A stretch of 64,000 nucleotides of DNA from Hesseltinella vesiculosa (Eukaryota > Mucoromycota > Mucoromycetes > Mucorales > Cunninghamellaceae): positions 1-64,000 of the forward strand of contig MCGT01000021.1 of NCBI GenBank assembly GCA_002104935.1, in the 5' to 3' direction. The notes below the pieces were generated by a model. That model saw only the letters and a list, made by a program, of their open reading frames with translations. It made no database searches and was not told where the DNA came from. Position numbers and translations under genes: made by a program. Below are positions 19,001-28,475 of this stretch, piece by piece. The stretch's first letter is position 1. Each line of letters begins with the position of its first letter.

Positions 19001-19541
19001 GCGATCCCTGTTCCACACCAAAGCTCAATGGGTATACGACCCAGCTAAACGCCCTCCAGGAAGTGAATTACAACCATTTTGGTCTATACCAATGATGACG
19101 TGGAAAGCCATATGGAAATCAAAGACACCGCACAAAAGTAAGACAATCTGGTTCCGATTCCTGCACAAGTCACTCCCAACACGAGAACGTCTAGCACGAC
19201 GGAAAATAGACGGTATAACCTCCAACCTCTGCCTACTGGATGCAGAAATGCCAGAAGACGATGACCACATGCTGCTCTCTTGCCCCCACAAAAAGGCGTT
19301 ATGGTCTTACCTTTTTGCTGGCCCCGGCACGGGAGACGAAAAAGTTCTGAAAGTCCGCGAATGCCTGTATACTCCAACCAAAGCAGATGACCTAACAATT
19401 TGGAAAGTCGGATGGGGGCTACAGACACTATGGCAGCAACACTTTGCAGTCACACTTGACGGTAAAGCATGGAGTCACACGCTCACCAGGAAATCGGCAA
19501 GACTCCAGATGGATACTTACAGCCGTATGAAGTACGATTAG
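16017..19541 (+). CDS. LINE I ORF2, endonuclease-reverse transcriptase
   Basis: The 1,174-residue protein performs target-primed reverse transcription in the nucleus. An AP-endonuclease-like domain fills residues 1-235 (ITIATLNVRSIF, ILCIQETIG, LLGDFNVDLQ, RSKIDYILVSH, WTDHCLLSTEW). The RT spans about 480-790, with NWRPLSLINTDAKIF, LDQEKAYDRVH, GLRQGDPLSPFLFNLAFEP and the catalytic YADD near residue 720. A C-terminal CCHC-type finger is near 1070-1090 (CLLDAEMPEDDDHMLLSC). The length and order fit Tad/L1-like fungal LINEs. The ORF is uninterrupted. A piece of the same family, nearly identical, is embedded in the mosaic at 40936-41098. Confidence 0.93.
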   Translation: MSMNRNNITIATLNVRSIFKDNNIEQQKLFAMHLRKQPVDILCIQETIGQNSLSPHLTTDHLKTLATLFPNTYTIFTKYCGVIVLNKQLIINDQAISTNARMITFTFQHKTIPFEPVRIMNIYAHAQHNQAKKDLFNTMPDWPFLSELHTQETFLLGDFNVDLQKHDPAWLAPWQQWRRSYWNDISKSCKYTFKRGKYRSKIDYILVSHRASPHTSYAQTRFMPTEWTDHCLLSTEWSPPRTDMGRGTWRLNPAILADEDTFDLLLEVTDQTLTHKWPDIQRQLTPMEAIDTWETWKRMIQSAAKLMSAKTHQQRTSKLTRLQHEFNELNQNGVDLQDPKQIQKLQTVENEIGPLTQTITEGLRRRAALRWMEQGECNNSYFYKVIKTRNEQQTIHALKIAGNRVTETRDMLASAKHFYKDLYNPTPIDKNCLDDLMRNISPLYEDDSLSATESKSLNNPPTIDEIMDIVKHAPTNKSPGLDGLPFELYKTLLGRRPKLQLLLARIIHLACQGITPQSWLKTKMILLYKKGDPEDLKNWRPLSLINTDAKIFTKWMSNRLRPLMPKLVHHSQKGFVAGRQIAENGWILQTTIDLMRSGKCKMDKDKFAVAASLDQEKAYDRVHPEYLEQVLRSMNFPSTWIKAIMHLFFKTEIALAINGHLGTTFRQGRGLRQGDPLSPFLFNLAFEPLIRKLADVNTWPGIFVNHKPAKVHPIRLQQMSYADDLLVFLDDPTQWQRFTEIYDIYAKASNARLNVSKTVFISLNGHPHQHWQQVCTSIGATWHDKQSSNALRYLGYPIYSSRTQLKTYMEAMTNKIGKHCQILKSRGMSVQGSSLAANSLVLSTLWHVARLTPINVTQCNTIRRYVRNLVLPFWPHPSWETVTLPKRNGGLDLIDPLDQQLALQWFWIRLYRKQPRSIIARMIDMAIQANSLADNLQEAATGKYPGKIANNAPRVYLIIQAMARLPEWTTDSKRSLIMFGPNTPVPLEEAQPRLLRSLFHTKAQWVYDPAKRPPGSELQPFWSIPMMTWKAIWKSKTPHKSKTIWFRFLHKSLPTRERLARRKIDGITSNLCLLDAEMPEDDDHMLLSCPHKKALWSYLFAGPGTGDEKVLKVRECLYTPTKADDLTIWKVGWGLQTLWQQHFAVTLDGKAWSHTLTRKSARLQMDTYSRMKYD

Positions 19542-19593
19542 AATGAAATATTTTTGTAATAAATGTACACCATTGATACAAAAAAAAAAAAAA

Positions 19594-21812
19594 TTAGCCA
19601 CTGGGTGGATCACGTCCTCTTCAACTGGTGTAATGCGTTTTCTTATTTCGTCTGCGTTGTAGGAAGCGTGCCATCTGGGTAGACCAGTGATTGCTATACC
19701 AAGGTCAGACATTACATCCATGCCGATGGTGATTATTGTGCCTTGAGGCATATCCATGACCTCAAAAACGCAATGAACCTCGGTGGTGTCGGTTTTGACG
19801 CATAACCTTTCTGTAGTCCCTAGTCTCTTGGAAACAAGACCTTCAACAGCGAGATGGACGAGCCCTTCAGCTTCGTAAATTTTGATTTTATTACGGGAGC
19901 AAAAGATTGGGCTAATGGAGCTATGTGTGGCTCCAGTGTCCAAAAGTGCCATTGTCTCAATGCCCTGTATGGTAATGGGAAAAAATATATTTTCAGACAT
20001 CGGCGCTTGCTCCCTTTTTGTTTTTCTTTTTTGTTCTTTTACACTTGACATTCTGAAGAATATCGGTGCATCATGCTTTTTACCTTTGGAATCTGTTTCC
20101 ATTGGTTCTTCATCGTCACTTGGCAAGGCGTCCCTATAATTGGGTTTCTTGTCCGACGATGCTCTGGGCATGTTATGACCGGAAAGCTTGAGGTGGGAAC
20201 GAAGTGTATACTTGTCCCGGAAGTGACAACCGCAAAGTGTGCATTGCGCCTCCATGGCCCGACTGTCTACGATGTATCGTCTGGCGTGGGGGTTCTGCGA
20301 GGGCTTCTTGGCGAAGCTATACGGCTGCTTAGGCGATGGTCGATTGCGAGCGCTGAACGAAGTCTCAGGTCTCGTATCTTTGCCATGCTTGTACCGTTTG
20401 CTCGCTGAATCGTTGTTGCTCCAGCATTCCGACTTGGTATGGGCGACCCGATTGTTGCCGTGACGATCACATAGATCTTCCGGTCTGGGTTCGTCCCGAC
20501 GGCGTTTAGCACTATGCCTGCTCAACTGCTTCTTGTTCAGTGATTTTTTCTGACTGGAAGCGGTACCGTGACGCTCTGGTTCATGGCTACCATACAGTTT
20601 GTCATAATTCCAGGCGGCACTAATGGCGTCCACCACTTTCGTGACTTCTGTCAAGGTGGGAGCTCCTTTCGCTGAATCAGCTAACTCGGCTGTTTTTAGA
20701 TGCAACGCTCTGTAAAGGGCCCGATTTGTCTTGGTGGACTCGATGAACGCTTTGGCTGCCATGGGATCTTTGTCCTTTTTTGCCGCAATAGCAGCGATAC
20801 GCCAACGCTTCAGGTAATCATCCACAGATTCAGAACGCCTGATCGTCATGGATTCATACTCTTTCAACAAGCGATTGTTCATCGACGGCTTAGAACCGAA
20901 ACAATCAGTCATCATGGTCTTGACTCTAGACCATGAGAGGTTGGAAAGCTTAGTACCCTTCCCTTTCTTCTTCTTGACGAACTCAATAAAACTGGTATAC
21001 TGGTCATAGTCAAGTGAGATTTGGAGGACGCTCTGCCAATTCTGGTTCAATGCTTCAGTAGTGAGCTGTGCCTTGCCTTGTAAAGCATAGAAGTATTCGT
21101 CCATGGACTTATACTTGCTTTGGCTTTGGTCATCAGGGGAACCATCTGTATCCATGCCGATTAGGCGCAATGCCGGTAATACAGCTGGAATGACAGGTTT
21201 GTTCCTAGGAACATCTTTTTCCTTCTTGCATTTTGCTTCTTCAGGTATGGACTCTGTTCGCAAGCAGGCGACAATGGTCTCCAGTACCTGGATATGATCC
21301 TTGATATTCAAGATATCATTCCTCACTGCCGCAAGCCTGGTTGGGTCAGTGGGTCTACTCTGACTGATCGTCAGGTAGAGTCTGCCTTTGGCCGCAAGCT
21401 CCTGTCTAGCAGCAGCGAGGGCTTCGGCAAAGTCACCATCTACCTCGATGATGGGAGTATGTGGGGCGGGTGCCTCCTTCATCACGACATCATCGTCTAC
21501 CTCTTGGAAAGGTAGAGCGGGGGAAGGAATCCGAGCCATGGCAGAGATTGGGCTGCTCTCCGTGGAGGAGGCGTCACTCTGCTCGAGGACATCAGTTCCC
21601 CGGGCCTTTTTTGTTTGTACCGGTGTGGTACCCACCACACCGTGCCGGCCCTCAGTTCCCTCGGGAGCGCGTACTCTTCTCGTAGAGCCGCTGGACGAAG
21701 TAGCCATTGTTGGGCTACTGGGGATGGCCGGGAAGTCGGCCTCCACAAAACCATCAGGGATGGGAGAGTTGGCTCTTCCCATGCGGGCAGGTTGAAAGTT
21801 GTTGTTATTCAT
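19594..21812 (-). CDS. Gypsy A Gag-protease, copy 2 (open, 3'-truncated)
   Basis: Starting at the ATG after the LTR leader, one frame covers the disordered N-terminus, the Gag core (about residues 235-420), the C-X2-H-X6-H-X4-C knuckle near 450, the C2H2 finger CTLCGCHF...HLKLSGH near 530, and the aspartic protease (ALLDTGATHSSIS near 620 and IGMDVMSDLGIAITGLP near 705). The frame runs on into LINE I antisense sequence past 19594, so the apparent extra C-terminus there is artificial. Gag and Pol appear to be in one continuous frame, as in gypsy B. Confidence 0.88.
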
Positions 21813-21857
21813 CTTGATGTCGGGGTTGTCGATTCGTGAATATTCGTAAAAAAAAAA

Positions 21858-22032
21858 TGTAAGAATACGAGATTCGAAGTGGTTGGTTTTTATATGATTA
21901 TAGAATCAGATGGGGAAGAAGGGGGAATCATAACAGAGTCCTCTGACTGTGACTAATAAATATTGTGTTACAGGCAGGGGCTCAGTAGTTGCACAAGCTA
22001 TGTGAGGGCGGCTGATTGGCTTCAAGTTCACA
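21858..22032 (-). repeat. LTR A, 5' LTR of gypsy A copy 2 (175 bp)
   Basis: TGTAAGAATACGAG...GGCTTCAAGTTCACA, the same length as 3391-3565 with few differences. The LTR end at 22032 abuts LINE II within its ORF1, which suggests that gypsy A inserted into LINE II. Confidence 0.9.
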
Positions 22033-22059
22033 CGATCCAAGGACGGTTCCAAACAAAAC

Positions 22060-23457
22060 ATGAAACCAACCACGATTTACGAAGATGAGGACTACCGCCG
22101 TATGAACCTTACAACAGCAGCAGAACTGATCATGATGAACGTCCTGACACCAGGAGCAGTGGTTTTTGAGCTGAACGCAGAAGATTTTGAACATCACACC
22201 CAAGCTTATGAGCTCATCGAACAACAGATCGGCCCATTTAAGAATAAGGGCGGTCGTCCTATCTTCAAATACGGAAGGGACAGAGCCAACAGAATGCTTT
22301 TAGAAGTCATGTTTAAATACAAGGATGACACTGAGAAGGCTCTCACCAAGGGCCTCACAGTAGGTGAATTTGTGTTTAAAGCTGCCCCCGTTGCCAAGAC
22401 AGAAGGGAACCAATCGGAACAAGCCAAGCTTTGTGAGATTCATCTAAGCCAGCTCCCATATCACGTGGATGATACAACTCTCGTGCAAGGCATCTGTAAC
22501 TCAATGGCATATTTTGGCAAAGTGATGCAGATTGTTAAACTGACGGATCATGATTGGTTTGAAGGAGAAGTCAAAATCTCCCTAAATCTCACCCCTGAAG
22601 GAGTTGAGATGGAACCACTGACCAGAAGAATTTTTCTGGACGACTTCAAACGTGATGTTACGGCAACATGGAAAAATGCTCCTAACGTATGCTTCAAGTG
22701 TCAACAAACAGGACATGTACGTCAAAACTGCCCAGAAATGCAATCAGTCAAGTGTTTTGAATGTCAACAACGAGGTCACTACGCTCGCTTCTGCCCAGAA
22801 AAACGAAAATCTGAAAGGGAACGACTGGATGACTACATTAGGGATAAAGAAATGCACTTCCCTGAACTCGCCAAACCTTCAGGGGACAGAGATGCCCCCC
22901 CAGCAAAGGAAAAGACTTCAGTGGAAACGATCAACCCTTATGCATCACTTCAGGAACCCGAAGAGGATATGTCAGAAGACGAGTTGGCTCATGATTCCAT
23001 TCACACTCCAATCCCGGAACATCATGAAACAGAAGGGCACCAAGCAGGAGACCATGATCAAGATATGGAGGAAGAAAAAACCCCCTCTTTGCAGGAAGAA
23101 CGGCCACCTCAACAACCTCAAGCAAGGATCGCAGACGCTAAAACAAGCATGGAAATGGAATTTCAAGAATTGGCCAAGGACATCATCCCCCCTGGGGTCA
23201 AAGCCCAGTTCGAGAAGGAAACGACAGCCCCTCCTAGTACACCTAGAATGAGCTCCTCGCGTCCAAAATACGATCAAACCCATAAGACCTCAACAGAAGG
23301 AACTTCAAAAGACAGACAAAAGAGAGAACAGCGGCGCCTTACCCTCAAACTGCAAAAAAACAAGCAGATCGAGTCACAAGCCCGTCAGTCAATAGAAGGT
23401 CAAACGTCAGTATCAATGTCCGCCAGTACAAACAAAACAGCATTAGATAGGCAATAG
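22060..23457 (+). CDS. LINE II ORF1, zinc-knuckle protein (N-terminus lost)
   Basis: The 465-residue frame has the shared ORF1 middle domain (GAVVFELNAEDFEHHTQAYE) and two CCHC knuckles, CFKCQQTGHVRQNC near 210-223 and CFECQQRGHYARFC near 230-243, followed by an acidic Pro/Gln-rich tail. It lines up with LINE I ORF1 from its residue ~48, so about 45 residues are missing in front of the internal Met used here. It would coat the element RNA. Confidence 0.87.
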   Translation: MKPTTIYEDEDYRRMNLTTAAELIMMNVLTPGAVVFELNAEDFEHHTQAYELIEQQIGPFKNKGGRPIFKYGRDRANRMLLEVMFKYKDDTEKALTKGLTVGEFVFKAAPVAKTEGNQSEQAKLCEIHLSQLPYHVDDTTLVQGICNSMAYFGKVMQIVKLTDHDWFEGEVKISLNLTPEGVEMEPLTRRIFLDDFKRDVTATWKNAPNVCFKCQQTGHVRQNCPEMQSVKCFECQQRGHYARFCPEKRKSERERLDDYIRDKEMHFPELAKPSGDRDAPPAKEKTSVETINPYASLQEPEEDMSEDELAHDSIHTPIPEHHETEGHQAGDHDQDMEEEKTPSLQEERPPQQPQARIADAKTSMEMEFQELAKDIIPPGVKAQFEKETTAPPSTPRMSSSRPKYDQTHKTSTEGTSKDRQKREQRRLTLKLQKNKQIESQARQSIEGQTSVSMSASTNKTALDRQ

Positions 23458-23464
23458 CCTCTCT

Positions 23465-26400
23465 GTGCCCTGCTTACATAATTTAACCATGATCAGTCAA
23501 AAACTAAGAATAGTTACCTTAAATGTGCGCAGCATAATTAAGGTACACAAACCCATTATGCAACAACAATACGCTCGCTACTTACGTACTGCAAAATACG
23601 ATATAATATGCATTCAAGAAACAACTGGGCAACAAGGAACCTCTTTTCGACTATCAGAAGACCAGTTATCAACACTACACTCATTATTCCCGGACAATCA
23701 AGCGATCTTTACCAAACACTGCGGAATCATCTTTATGAACAAAAACCTACACATTACCGATCAAGCAATATCAATTGACGGAAGACTAATCACGGCCGTG
23801 GTCCGACATCCTACTTCTATGGAACAACCTCTACGTCTCATTAATATATATGCACATGCCAAACTATGCCCTGCTAAAGAAGCACTCTTCAACTCACTAC
23901 CATCTTGGAGTATCTTCGACAACATCCAACATCAGGATTGCATCATCCTAGGTGATCTCAATGTCAACCTGAACAAACATGAACCTAAATGGATCCTACC
24001 CTGGCTCACTTGGCAAAAAGCCAATTGGAACGATATATCAAAACGTGTCTGGTTCTCCCACGCACGTGGTGAGCATCGTTCCAAAATTGATTATATGCTT
24101 GTCACTAATTACACTGCTTCTCATTGTTCATATGCTACTTCAAAATCCTTACCTGAGGAATGGACGGACCACTGTTTACTCGAGTGTGAATGGTACCCTC
24201 CCCGCCTCGACATGGGCAAAGGTACCTGGCGCCTCAATACCAGTCTACTTGCAGAACCGGAGGTGATAGATCTCATGACGACCGTCACTGAGAAATTACT
24301 GGAAGACATTCCGGGACATACCATCACCATTATGGATACAAAGGCATGCATTGACAAATGGGAACAATGGAAAAGGTGTATACAAGCAGTAGCCAAACAA
24401 CAAGCAACTATAATCAAGCGAAAACGTCAGTCCAAGCTAAGTCAACTCCAAACGTCCTTTGACAAACTGAATAATCAAGACCAAGCAACTCAGTCCATCA
24501 ACCATTCCAAGGAACTACAGAAAATAGTGCAAGAAATCGATGTGGAAGCTCGCAAATCGATGACGGCACTACAGAAACGCGCCGCCATACGATGGATAGA
24601 CCAAGGCGAAACGAATTCCAAATACTTCTATAATGTGATCAAAACCCGTAACGCTCAACAAACAATCACAGCGCTCAAAACAGAAGAAGGACGTGTAACG
24701 GACTCTCGATCAATTATGTCCTATGCCAAACAATTTTATTCGTCACTATACAGCCCCGATCCTATTAATAGGAATAGTATGAATGACCTCCTGAATACCT
24801 TCCGCCCTACAGAATCATTGGATGAAACTGACCAAAAACACCTAATGGCTGAACCGGATGAAGAAGAGATATTGGAAATACTCAAATATGCTCCCCATAA
24901 CAAGAGTCCAGGTTTGGATGGCTTACCCTTTGAACTCTACAAAATTATGTTGCCTAAACAACCAAAACTTATGCTAATACTTCGCCGGTTAATGTCCATG
25001 GCACTGCAAGGAAATATACCGGAATCTTGGAAACAGACAAAGATGATTCTACTGTTCAAAAAAAACGACCCAGAAGAACTGAAAAACTGGCGACCACTAT
25101 CCCTTATAAATGTTGATGCTAAAATATTCACTAAATGGATGACGAATCGCCTACGCCCATTTATTGATCAGTTAATCCACACACCACAAAAAGGATTCAT
25201 ACCAGGACGTCAAATATCTGAAAATGGGTGGACACTACAAACAACCATGGACTTTATTCGCAACACCAAAAACCAAGACCCTACCACGGACAAGGTAGCT
25301 GCGTGTCTCGATCAGGAAAAGGCGTATGACAGAATTCATCCCGAATTCCTGGGAGAGGTAATGCTAAAAATGGCCCTCCCAAACCAATGGGTTGAAGCGA
25401 TCAAGGCACTCTTTTTTGATACGAACATATCACTGGCCATCAATGGATACATGGGGACTCCCTTCAAACAACAAAGAGGCTTACGCCAAGGAGATCCCCT
25501 TTCACCTTATCTGTTTAACATTGCGTTCGAACCCCTACTACGTCAACTAGAGAACCCACAAATATGGAAAGGTGTATACCTAGATTCAAAGAAGCACAAG
25601 GCAGACCCTATACGACTGACTCATATGGCCTATGCTGATGATCTACTGATATTTATGGACAAACCTGAGCAATGGGCCATATTTCTAGACACATATGAGA
25701 AATATGCCCAGGCGTCCAATGCCAGGCTAAATATATCCAAAACCTGCTTCATATCACTAGATGGCAACCCCAAAGAACAATGGCAAAGCATATGTACATC
25801 TATTCAAGCAGAATGGCACGATCGAACAAGTACCTCAGCGATAAGATATCTTGGATACCCTATATACTCAACAAGAGACCAGCTTAACGAGTACATGACA
25901 ACAAACATATCCAAAATAGCTACTCACGCGAACATATTGAAATCACGTAACATGTCAATAAGAGGCTCTAGTTTAGTCACCAATGCACTTCTTCTATCCA
26001 AGCTGTGGCATGTGGCAAGAACCACCCCGATCAACACCAAACAAGTTACGGAGATCCGCCAGATAGTCCGACCGCTAATACTTCCCTTCTGGCCATATCC
26101 GTCATGGGAAACGATCACCCTACCCAAGACTAATGGAGGACTAGGGGTGATAGACCCACAAGCTCAACAATGGGCTCTCCAATGGTTCTGGATAAGAGAA
26201 TATGTAGAAGCTCCTGGAACGGTTCACACCAGACTCATGAACTTGGTATTCCAAACCTACTCGGCGGGAGACACATTATGGGAGGCAACCAGCAAACTGG
26301 GTAGACTACGCAATAAGGCCCCTAGCGTATTCCTCATCACTCAGGCAGTTGCCAAAGCTCCACCGTGGTTATTAGATGCATCCAAAACACAGATCTATTT

Positions 26401-26980
26401 TGATGAAGCGAACCCCATCAATTTTGAACATGCAACAACCAAACAAGCACGTATGATGTTCCACCCAAAAGCTCAATGGGTACTACGTCCTAACTCCCGC
26501 CCTCCACCGATATCTATCCCAATGTTCTGGTCAATTCCTCCTAAAGCTTGGAAACGCCTCATGCAGATCCCGATTCCACACAAAGCAAGGACCCTTATGT
26601 TTCGTACTCTTCATTGTAAATTGCCCACGCAACCTCGACGCATGTGCTTGGGTGATTCCTCTGGTTACTGTCAATTCTGCGCTGATGAGCATCAAGTTGA
26701 AACTGACAGGCACTTTTGGGTGACCTGTCCATTCAAAAGCAAGTTCTGGCAGTCCCTTTGGCCAACGGAGAATGAGCAATCCACCCAATATATAGTATCC
26801 AAGGCCATCTGGGCCCCACATCAAGTTGATGAGGAAGTACTGATGAAGGTGGCATGGGGCATGCTGATCCTCTGGAAACAACACTTCACGTGTATTTTCA
26901 AAAAGATACCCTGGTCACAAGAATCGACGAAAATTGCTTGGGAAGCCCAGTACACATTGGTATGTTCTAAATCAGAATAA
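23465..26980 (+). CDS. LINE II ORF2, endonuclease-reverse transcriptase
   Basis: The 1,171-residue ORF is uninterrupted. The endonuclease shows LRIVTLNVRSII, IICIQETTG, ILGDLNVNLNKHEP, RSKIDYMLVTN and WTDHCLLECEW. The RT shows NWRPLSLINVDAKIFTKW, CLDQEKAYDRIHPEF, GLRQGDPLSPYLFNIAFEP and MAYADDLLIF near residue 721. A C-terminal finger CQFCADEHQVETDRHFWVTC lies near 1067-1087. It follows ORF1 after only 7 nt, compatible with reinitiation. The family is distinct from LINE I, with roughly 55-60 percent similarity by eye in RT. Confidence 0.93.
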   Translation: MPCLHNLTMISQKLRIVTLNVRSIIKVHKPIMQQQYARYLRTAKYDIICIQETTGQQGTSFRLSEDQLSTLHSLFPDNQAIFTKHCGIIFMNKNLHITDQAISIDGRLITAVVRHPTSMEQPLRLINIYAHAKLCPAKEALFNSLPSWSIFDNIQHQDCIILGDLNVNLNKHEPKWILPWLTWQKANWNDISKRVWFSHARGEHRSKIDYMLVTNYTASHCSYATSKSLPEEWTDHCLLECEWYPPRLDMGKGTWRLNTSLLAEPEVIDLMTTVTEKLLEDIPGHTITIMDTKACIDKWEQWKRCIQAVAKQQATIIKRKRQSKLSQLQTSFDKLNNQDQATQSINHSKELQKIVQEIDVEARKSMTALQKRAAIRWIDQGETNSKYFYNVIKTRNAQQTITALKTEEGRVTDSRSIMSYAKQFYSSLYSPDPINRNSMNDLLNTFRPTESLDETDQKHLMAEPDEEEILEILKYAPHNKSPGLDGLPFELYKIMLPKQPKLMLILRRLMSMALQGNIPESWKQTKMILLFKKNDPEELKNWRPLSLINVDAKIFTKWMTNRLRPFIDQLIHTPQKGFIPGRQISENGWTLQTTMDFIRNTKNQDPTTDKVAACLDQEKAYDRIHPEFLGEVMLKMALPNQWVEAIKALFFDTNISLAINGYMGTPFKQQRGLRQGDPLSPYLFNIAFEPLLRQLENPQIWKGVYLDSKKHKADPIRLTHMAYADDLLIFMDKPEQWAIFLDTYEKYAQASNARLNISKTCFISLDGNPKEQWQSICTSIQAEWHDRTSTSAIRYLGYPIYSTRDQLNEYMTTNISKIATHANILKSRNMSIRGSSLVTNALLLSKLWHVARTTPINTKQVTEIRQIVRPLILPFWPYPSWETITLPKTNGGLGVIDPQAQQWALQWFWIREYVEAPGTVHTRLMNLVFQTYSAGDTLWEATSKLGRLRNKAPSVFLITQAVAKAPPWLLDASKTQIYFDEANPINFEHATTKQARMMFHPKAQWVLRPNSRPPPISIPMFWSIPPKAWKRLMQIPIPHKARTLMFRTLHCKLPTQPRRMCLGDSSGYCQFCADEHQVETDRHFWVTCPFKSKFWQSLWPTENEQSTQYIVSKAIWAPHQVDEEVLMKVAWGMLILWKQHFTCIFKKIPWSQESTKIAWEAQYTLVCSKSE

Positions 26981-27086
26981 TACTCTGTTTGCCTATGTAG
27001 GATTGCAATTTATGCTTTTATGAAGGACTGTAACTTATGCTCTTATATTAATTTATGAAATAAAGATCACATTATGATACAAAAAA

Positions 27087-28475
27087 AATGAGGCAACCTC
27101 GTGGTCTACAGTTGTAGCCAGGGGCCGTGCGAAACAAACGGTCCCCCACATGTTATCCCACAGACGCAATACCGGCGACTCCGACAGATTGGAACATGTC
27201 ACCATTTTCGAGACCGAAGACATCCACCAAAAATGGTTGGTGCAAAAGGCTGCTGCGATAATCCAGAACACTCTGCTCCCAGACACGGTCATTTTTGAAT
27301 TCCAGTCCAAAGATTTCGAGCACTATACAGACGCGTATAAACTCCTGATGGACAAGATCGGCCCTTTGGCAGGCAACGGAGCCAGACCCATCTCCCGCTT
27401 TGGTAGCACAACCCGACAAGAACTAATTATCGAAGCGAAATTCGCGGAAGCCTCAGATAATAGCAAGGCTGTACTGGAAGGATTCACACACCAAGGAGTG
27501 GTTTACAAAGCAGTGCCAGCTAATTCCAATCAAGAGGGCTCCCGCCTACAAGTCGTGTCACTAAGCCAGCTTCCCCCGTACCTCTCTAATGAGGAACTCG
27601 TTGATGGTCTCTGCAAGTCACTGCGATATTTTGGGATGGTCTCCCGCATCCGAAAAATCACCAACAGAGGCTTCTTTGAAGGGGACGTGAGTGTCACTCT
27701 GGACATCTCTCCAGTAGACAATGTGGAATGGAAACAATTGTCGCGCAACGTCTATTTGGAAGCCTGGGATATGGTGGCCCCTGCTCAGTTCCGAGGTGCC
27801 AAAGCAGTGTGTTACATGTGCCGTGAGGAGGGTCACTTGAAACGGAACTGCCCGAAATGGAACCAGGTCAGATGCTACAAGTGCGACGGTAAGGGGCATT
27901 ACGCCAGAAACTGCAAGGAAAGGTCCACCAAAGAGACTCAGGCTATCGACGAGTATCTGGAACAAAAAAAGAAGACCAGCCCAAACCTCCAAGATGGGTT
28001 TTCCCAAACAGGAGTGACGAATAACGCAGTTGTTCAGGCTTCTTCGGATATGGAAGAAGACTCCCGCGAGGACATATGGACGGAGGAGGTCCTAGACGGT
28101 GCGGATATCCCAGTAGACACGGAGCCTGATGCTGACGTCTTGAAGGTTCCTGTTAATCCGACTGCCACCCCGAAACCTGCAAGTATCCTCGCTAGAAACG
28201 CAACCTCCATGAAATCGACAAATGAAGACGCCTCCTCTGCGTCCTCGAAGCGTAAATCGACAGTGACACCTCTGCGTAACGAACCATACACTAAGAGGTC
28301 TCTAAACTCAACCAAGGAAGCACTACAGATCTCCTCTGCATCGCCTACGGCACGCAAGAGATCCATTTTGGCCTCGCAGAGATCGGAACACAGTCGCCCA
28401 ACAAAAGAAAATCAGCTGGACTTATCCCAGACTGATTTCCTCCCTTCAGACAACAATTACCATCAATATGAGTAA
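27087..28475 (+). CDS. LINE III ORF1, zinc-knuckle protein (N-terminus lost)
   Basis: The frame is open from the truncation point; the first internal ATG is at 27150. Upstream codons give ATSWSTVVARGRAKQTVPHM, matching LEGWSTVVKKSLTMTKVPHM in the copy at 7805-6135, so the real start was further upstream. The middle domain (VIFEFQSKDFEHYTDAYKLL) and two knuckles (CYMCREEGHLKRNC, CYKCDGKGHYARNC) follow, then an acidic and basic tail. The stop lies 8 nt inside ORF2. Confidence 0.87.
   Translation, partial: NEATSWSTVVARGRAKQTVPHMLSHRRNTGDSDRLEHVTIFETEDIHQKWLVQKAAAIIQNTLLPDTVIFEFQSKDFEHYTDAYKLLMDKIGPLAGNGARPISRFGSTTRQELIIEAKFAEASDNSKAVLEGFTHQGVVYKAVPANSNQEGSRLQVVSLSQLPPYLSNEELVDGLCKSLRYFGMVSRIRKITNRGFFEGDVSVTLDISPVDNVEWKQLSRNVYLEAWDMVAPAQFRGAKAVCYMCREEGHLKRNCPKWNQVRCYKCDGKGHYARNCKERSTKETQAIDEYLEQKKKTSPNLQDGFSQTGVTNNAVVQASSDMEEDSREDIWTEEVLDGADIPVDTEPDADVLKVPVNPTATPKPASILARNATSMKSTNEDASSASSKRKSTVTPLRNEPYTKRSLNSTKEALQISSASPTARKRSILASQRSEHSRPTKENQLDLSQTDFLPSDNNYHQYE

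Larger units (their letters stand above)
14475..19593 (+). mobile_element. LINE I, apparently full length
   Basis: The element has a short leader, ORF1 (14538-15986), a 30-nt gap, ORF2 (16017-19541), AATAAATG and a GATAC(A)13 tail at 19577-19593. No frameshift or stop was found in either ORF, so it may be active. The two flanks belong to different elements (LINE III on the left, gypsy A pol on the right) and show no shared target duplication, so one side has been rearranged since insertion or the 5' boundary is slightly off. Confidence 0.88.
19594..22032 (-). mobile_element. Gypsy A, copy 2 (truncated in Pol)
   Basis: It spans LTR A (21858-22032), leader, Gag and the protease, and stops abruptly inside the early Pol region at 19594, where the A-tail of LINE I begins. 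It is nearly identical to copy 1 (1125-3565). The inner part is the better preserved copy because the Gag-protease frame is intact. Confidence 0.9.
22033..27088 (+). mobile_element. LINE II, cut in ORF1 by gypsy A
   Basis: It holds ORF1 (from 22033), a 7-nt gap, ORF2 (23465-26980), a 3' UTR and AATAAAGATCACATTATGATAC plus A8. The left edge coincides with the gypsy LTR. The residues coded just before the first ATG (DGSKQN) still align with LINE I ORF1 (EGQKQR), so ORF1 originally began further upstream. Confidence 0.88.
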
